Below are positions 60,651-64,000 of a stretch of DNA of 64,000 nucleotides, one piece after another; the stretch's first letter is position 1, and each line of letters begins with the position of its first letter. The notes under the pieces were generated by a model. That model ran no database searches and had not been told where the DNA came from. It was given only the letters and a program-made list of their open reading frames with translations. Source of the DNA: Desulfospira joergensenii DSM 10085 (GTDB lineage Bacteria > Desulfobacterota > Desulfobacteria > Desulfobacterales > Desulfobacteraceae); contig NZ_ATUG01000002.1 in assembly GCF_000420085.1 (NCBI RefSeq), forward strand, positions 620,001 through 684,000. The letters run 5' to 3'. A program made the position numbers and the translations under genes.

Positions 60651-60731
60651 TTGAAAATCCTAATCGTGGACGATGAAAAGATGTCCAGGAAAATTCTGGC
60701 CGGAAAAATGGAAGCCCATAAGGCTTTTTAA
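60651..60731 (+). pseudogene. Truncated response-regulator receiver
   Basis: A TTG-started frame of 26 codons encodes KILIVDDEKMSRKILAGKME, the unmistakable first strand and helix of a receiver domain with its DD pair, and then stops. The rest of the receiver and any output domain are missing. The stop codon touches the end of the opposite-strand GntR gene, so the regulator locus may have replaced the rest. It lies 84 bases after the PEP/pyruvate-binding gene. Confidence 0.7.
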
Positions 60732-61448
60732 TTAAAGATCTTCCGGATTCGGTTCAAAATAATCCATTAAATATTGGATATGTCTGTGCATGGCCATGTA
60801 GGCTTTTTTGGACTTTCTTGCCTTGATGGAAGTCAGGATATCCATATGCTGCTTAAAAATTTCTTTTATATTCCCGGGGTCTTTATATAGACAGGACAGG
60901 TTCTCCCGGATGTTGTGGAAGAGATAATTATGGAAATTGCGCATGATCAGGATATGGAGGGGATTTTTCGCGGCATAGGCAATGGCCATGTGAAAGGCCG
61001 TATCCGCCTGAGTCCCCAGACGTCCGGATTCGATTTCCATGCGCATCTCGTCAATGGACTGATCCAGGGCCTTGATATCGGATTCGTCCGCTCTTTTGGC
61101 CGCCATGGCCGTGGCATTGCACTCCAGGCCCATGCGCACTTCCAGGAGATCTTTAAGCGAGGGATTCTGGGCTTCTATTGCCTGGGCAAAGGGATTTTCA
61201 AAATTGCCGTCAATCTTTCTGATATAGGTTCCCTTGCCCTGCTTCTGGACGACCAGGCCCACGGCTGCCAGCCTCTGGATGGCGTCCCTGACTGTGGTCC
61301 GGCTGACACCCGTTGCCTGGGACAGCTCCCTCTCGGTCATCAGTTTTTCCCCGGGTTTGAGGGTTCCCCTGTAAATGAGCTCCCGGATCTGGTCAAAGAC
61401 CTGGTCGGATATCCGTTTGGGTTTTATTCGTTTGATGGGTATGGTCAT
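60732..61448 (-). CDS. GntR-family regulator with FCD domain (GlcC/LldR-like)
   Basis: This is a 238-residue regulator. Its winged helix has ISDQVFDQIRELIYRGTL, ERELSQATGVSRTTVRDAIQ and VQKQGKGTYI. The FCD domain has DLLEVRMGLECNATAMAAKRAD and DTAFHMAIAYAAKNPLHILI, with all metal-binding positions. It lies 16 bases after the FeS subunit gene of the GlcD/GlcF pair on the same strand, so it likely controls that operon in response to lactate, glycolate or a related hydroxy acid. It is highly similar to the regulators at 47860 and 49228. Confidence 0.93.
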   Translation of the reverse strand: MTIPIKRIKPKRISDQVFDQIRELIYRGTLKPGEKLMTERELSQATGVSRTTVRDAIQRLAAVGLVVQKQGKGTYIRKIDGNFENPFAQAIEAQNPSLKDLLEVRMGLECNATAMAAKRADESDIKALDQSIDEMRMEIESGRLGTQADTAFHMAIAYAAKNPLHILIMRNFHNYLFHNIRENLSCLYKDPGNIKEIFKQHMDILTSIKARKSKKAYMAMHRHIQYLMDYFEPNPEDL

Positions 61449-61464
61449 ACGATATCAATGAAAA

Positions 61465-62766
61465 TCATGAATTGTTATCGATGGATTCAGCATATAATTC
61501 CACCGGGTGCCTGACTTTGATCTTTGATTTTGCCTTGGCAAGCATATCGGATATCTGCATCATACAGGCCGGACATCCCGTGGATATGGTGGTGCATCCC
61601 GTATCTGCAATATTCTTCTGTTTGAGCCTGCCGATGGCCGAGGACAGGTCATAGTGGTAGACATTGAAGCTGCCGCCCATGCCGCAGCATTTGTCAGATC
61701 CCTGCATTTCAACCAGATTTTTTCCGGCGGCCCGGATGAGCTGTCTGGGCTGGGCAGCTACGCCCAGGGACTTTTTTAAATGGCAGGGGTCGTGGTAGGT
61801 GACCGTCTCCCCTTCTCCGGATCCGGGAGGGGCAGAATCCAGGCCAAGCTGGGATGCCAGGAACTGGTTGATGTCCAGGGTTTTTTGGGCCAGAACCTCA
61901 AGCCTTTTTCGGGTGCCGCTGGAGGGATCTTTGTATACGGCCGGCCAGAGTTTTTTGATGGTGGAGGTGCATGTGGCACAGGCCGTGACCAGGAAATCAA
62001 AATTTCCCTCCTGGAACAGGGCCAGGTTGTGATCCACCAGCCGGGAAAAGGTCTCCCGGTCACCGGAGGCCAGGGCCGGTATGCCGCAGCATCCCTGTCC
62101 CGGGGGAATGGTCAGGCCCAGGTCATGGTGTTTGAATATCCGGATTACGGAATGACCGATATTGGGAAAGATCTTGTCGATGAGGCAGCCGGTGAACAGG
62201 GCAACCCTGGGGCCGTTCCCTTTTTGCTCCAGGCCCTTTTCCGGCAGGAATTTGTGGAAGGGGGTTGAGGCCACGGGTATGAAATGGCGGTTGTTCAGAA
62301 GAGGAGATACCAGTCGGGCGCAGGAGGTTCCCTGGGCATTGGCATCATCCCTGGTAAATAATCCCTGGAATTTCCCGGCCCATCCCACCAGGGTGTCAAA
62401 GGTGCCGGGGTTGGCCAGCATCTTTTTGAAAATGATCCGTTTGGCAGGAGAAAGCCCCTTGTACTCTGCCAGAATGGCCCTGGCCTTGATGAAAATTTCA
62501 AGGACATTGACCCCGGAGGGGCAGTTGGCAGCGCATGATCCGCAGAGTAGACACCGGTTCAGCCTTTCGTTGACCCCGTCGGGATCCGAGAAAACGTTCT
62601 CCATGAGCCCGTTGAGCAGGGCCAGTTTCCCCCGGGCCACGTCGGATTCCCTGCGGGTCTGCTCAAACAGGGGGCAGACAGACTGGCACATGCCGCAGCG
62701 CATGCAGGTAACCATCTGCTCTTCCAATTCCCTGACAAGGGAAGCCAGTTCCTTCATTTTTGCCAT
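61465..62766 (-). CDS. FeS subunit of 2-hydroxyacid dehydrogenase (GlcF-like)
   Basis: This is a 433-residue protein. The N-terminus holds two 4Fe-4S clusters: CMRCGMCQSVCPLF near residues 18-31 and CLLCGSCAANCPSG near 71-84. Two CCG domains follow (PGQGCCGIPAL; SDKCCGMGGSFN). It accepts electrons from the FAD subunit encoded immediately upstream and passes them to the quinone pool or another carrier. It starts at the stop codon of the FAD gene (one-base overlap). It is typical of D-lactate or glycolate oxidation in sulfate reducers. Confidence 0.93.
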   Translation of the reverse strand: MAKMKELASLVRELEEQMVTCMRCGMCQSVCPLFEQTRRESDVARGKLALLNGLMENVFSDPDGVNERLNRCLLCGSCAANCPSGVNVLEIFIKARAILAEYKGLSPAKRIIFKKMLANPGTFDTLVGWAGKFQGLFTRDDANAQGTSCARLVSPLLNNRHFIPVASTPFHKFLPEKGLEQKGNGPRVALFTGCLIDKIFPNIGHSVIRIFKHHDLGLTIPPGQGCCGIPALASGDRETFSRLVDHNLALFQEGNFDFLVTACATCTSTIKKLWPAVYKDPSSGTRKRLEVLAQKTLDINQFLASQLGLDSAPPGSGEGETVTYHDPCHLKKSLGVAAQPRQLIRAAGKNLVEMQGSDKCCGMGGSFNVYHYDLSSAIGRLKQKNIADTGCTTISTGCPACMMQISDMLAKAKSKIKVRHPVELYAESIDNNS

Positions 62767-64000
62767 TATTCAGATACTCCCGTAATTTTGCCCGGGTTGA
62801 GGATATTATTCGGGTCCAGGGCCTTTCTTAACCGACGTGAGAACAAAATGGAAGAGTATCCGGCTTCTTTTTCCAGAAAGGGTGCCTTGGCAATGCCGGT
62901 GCCGTGCTCTCCGGACAGGGTTCCGCCCAGATCGATGGCCTTGTCAAAGATCTCTTCAATGGCCTGTTCCACCCGGTGGAACTCCTCCTGGTCCCTCCGG
63001 TCCGTGAGGATGGTGGGATGAAGATTGCCGTCACCGGCATGGCCGAAGGTGCCGATATCGATTTTGTATTTTTTGGCAATGGCCTGGAGGGATCTGACCA
63101 TGTCCGGAATTTTGCTTCTGGGTACGGTGGCGTCCTCCAGGACCAGGGTGGGTTTGACCTGGGCCAGGGCGGACAGGGCAGACCGGCGGGCCGCCCAGAT
63201 TTTGTCCCGTTCTTCATCGGTCTTGGCCAGGGTAACGCTTTGGGCTCCGAATTGTCTGCACAGGGCCTGGACTTTTTCACCCTCTTCGGCCACCACGGCC
63301 GGGTGTCCGTCCACTTCGATGAGGATCAGGGCATCGGCATCCATTGGGAGCCCTGCCTTGGAGTAATCCTCCACGGCCCGGATGGTGAAGTTGTCCAGAA
63401 TCTCCAGGGTGGCCGGCAGGATATGGGCGGCAATAATGGCGGCCACGGTTTCAGAGGCTTTTTCAATGGTGTCGTAGACCGCCACCATGGACTGCCGGGC
63501 TACGGGAGCCGGGATCAGTTTCAGTGTGATCTGGTCCAGCACCCCGAGGGTGCCTTCAGAGCCGACCATGAGTCCGGTGATATTATACCCAGTGGCACAT
63601 TTGACTGTCCTGGATCCGGTTTTGACATAATTTCCCAGGGCATCGAAAAAATGGAGTCCCATGACATAGTCTTTGGTGACCCCGTACTTCAGCCCCCGGA
63701 GCCCCCCGGCGTTTTCCGCAACATTGCCTCCCAGGGTGGATACGGCCATGGAGCCTGGGTCGGGCGGGTAAAAAAGACCTTTTTTCTCGACTTCTGCGGC
63801 CAGGGCCGCCGTGACAACCCCGGGCCGGACCACGGCATACATATCTGCCTCGTTGATTTCAAGGATCTGGTTCAGCCGGCCGGTCAGCAGGACGATTCCG
63901 TCGGATTCCGGAATGGTGCCTCCGGAAAGGTTGGTGCCGGAACCCCGGACCGTAATGGGAACCCCGGCCCCGTTGCACAGGGCTACAATTTCCCCGAGCT
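62766..64000 (-). CDS. FAD subunit of 2-hydroxyacid dehydrogenase (GlcD-like), 5' end outside window
   Basis: The frame is open to the right edge of the window, so the gene starts beyond it; about 411 C-terminal residues are visible. The FAD-binding domain has ITVRGSGTNLSGG at the edge and PDPGSMAVSTLGGNVAENAGGLRGLKYGVTKDYVMG. The C-terminal oxidase domain ends with GTFGHAGDGNLHPTI and GGTLSGEHGTGIAKAPFLE. It oxidises D-lactate, glycolate or a similar acid and works with the adjoining FeS subunit. An ATG inside the frame at 63842 lies within the FAD domain and is not the start. Confidence 0.94.
   Translation of the reverse strand, partial: LGEIVALCNGAGVPITVRGSGTNLSGGTIPESDGIVLLTGRLNQILEINEADMYAVVRPGVVTAALAAEVEKKGLFYPPDPGSMAVSTLGGNVAENAGGLRGLKYGVTKDYVMGLHFFDALGNYVKTGSRTVKCATGYNITGLMVGSEGTLGVLDQITLKLIPAPVARQSMVAVYDTIEKASETVAAIIAAHILPATLEILDNFTIRAVEDYSKAGLPMDADALILIEVDGHPAVVAEEGEKVQALCRQFGAQSVTLAKTDEERDKIWAARRSALSALAQVKPTLVLEDATVPRSKIPDMVRSLQAIAKKYKIDIGTFGHAGDGNLHPTILTDRRDQEEFHRVEQAIEEIFDKAIDLGGTLSGEHGTGIAKAPFLEKEAGYSSILFSRRLRKALDPNNILNPGKITGVSE

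Noticed and set aside
1..64000. CRISPR array, prophage or insertion sequence.
   Set aside because: No regularly spaced repeats, integrase, transposase or phage structural gene was found; the only mobile-element hint is the orphan DUF2080 protein.

Overview
This window looks like chromosomal DNA of a strictly anaerobic, sulfate-reducer-like member of the Desulfobacterota, most likely Desulfobacteraceae or a close relative. This is inferred from gene content; no rRNA or marker gene proves it. Pointers are a single-chain molybdenum aldehyde oxidoreductase of the Desulfovibrio gigas Mop type with its accessory operon, a non-pyrrolysine MttB methyltransferase with its corrinoid protein, a GlcD/GlcF pair, several FCD-type GntR regulators, and HD-GYP, HDOD and PilZ signalling proteins. 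The DNA is moderately GC-rich. Coding density is high, overlapping start/stop codons are common and TTG starts appear frequent. No rRNA, CRISPR array, insertion sequence or prophage was seen.

Layout. 1-9.5 kb: a cut-off hypothetical gene, tRNA-Val(GAC), a Pyr_excise-type protein, a GNAT enzyme, a DUF2080 protein, an orphan TAXI binding protein, an ExeA-like ATPase, an HD-GYP protein, an asparaginase and a repeat-bearing peptidoglycan amidase. 9.8-12.8 kb: an FAD amine oxidase divergent from a GntR regulator, then a crotonase. 13.1-23.5 kb: the Mop operon of seven genes (aldehyde oxidoreductase; a fused FeS/flavin redox protein; methyltransferase; C-GCAxxG-C-C-like protein; radical SAM protein; AMP-dependent ligase; molybdopterin-binding protein). 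It resembles the Desulfovibrio vulgaris DVU1551-DVU1559 locus as I remember it. 23.6-31.9 kb: a sensor remnant, an HDOD-GAF-GGDEF-PilZ protein, a ModF-like ATPase with YdgA and Ogt, and a MoxR/VWA pair.

32.3-45.2 kb: a catabolic island for a methylated amine or betaine-like compound: TIM-barrel isomerase, corrinoid protein, GntR regulator, MttB-type methyltransferase, FAD amine oxidase, a Tat-exported binding protein with a peptide-type ABC importer, and an FmdE-like protein. Palindromes sharing a TGATACA half-site lie before its transcription units. 45.3-57.5 kb: a TPR lipoprotein, a GntR regulator that has lost its DNA-binding domain beside a TPP riboswitch and thiE, a complete GntR paralogue, zinc-ribbon proteins, a lipoprotein hydrolase, an MFS exporter with a DUF4438 protein, a PilZ protein and a THUMP methyltransferase. 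57.5-64 kb: a large PEP/pyruvate-binding protein with receiver-like domains, a response-regulator stub, and a glcD-glcF-GntR operon running off the right edge.

The two most interesting systems are the Mop/radical-SAM operon, whose chemistry as a unit is to my knowledge unresolved, and the methylamine-type island, which pairs methyl transfer with flavin oxidation and has an importer permease with an unusual extra domain. Family assignments come from reading the proteins by eye; no search was run.
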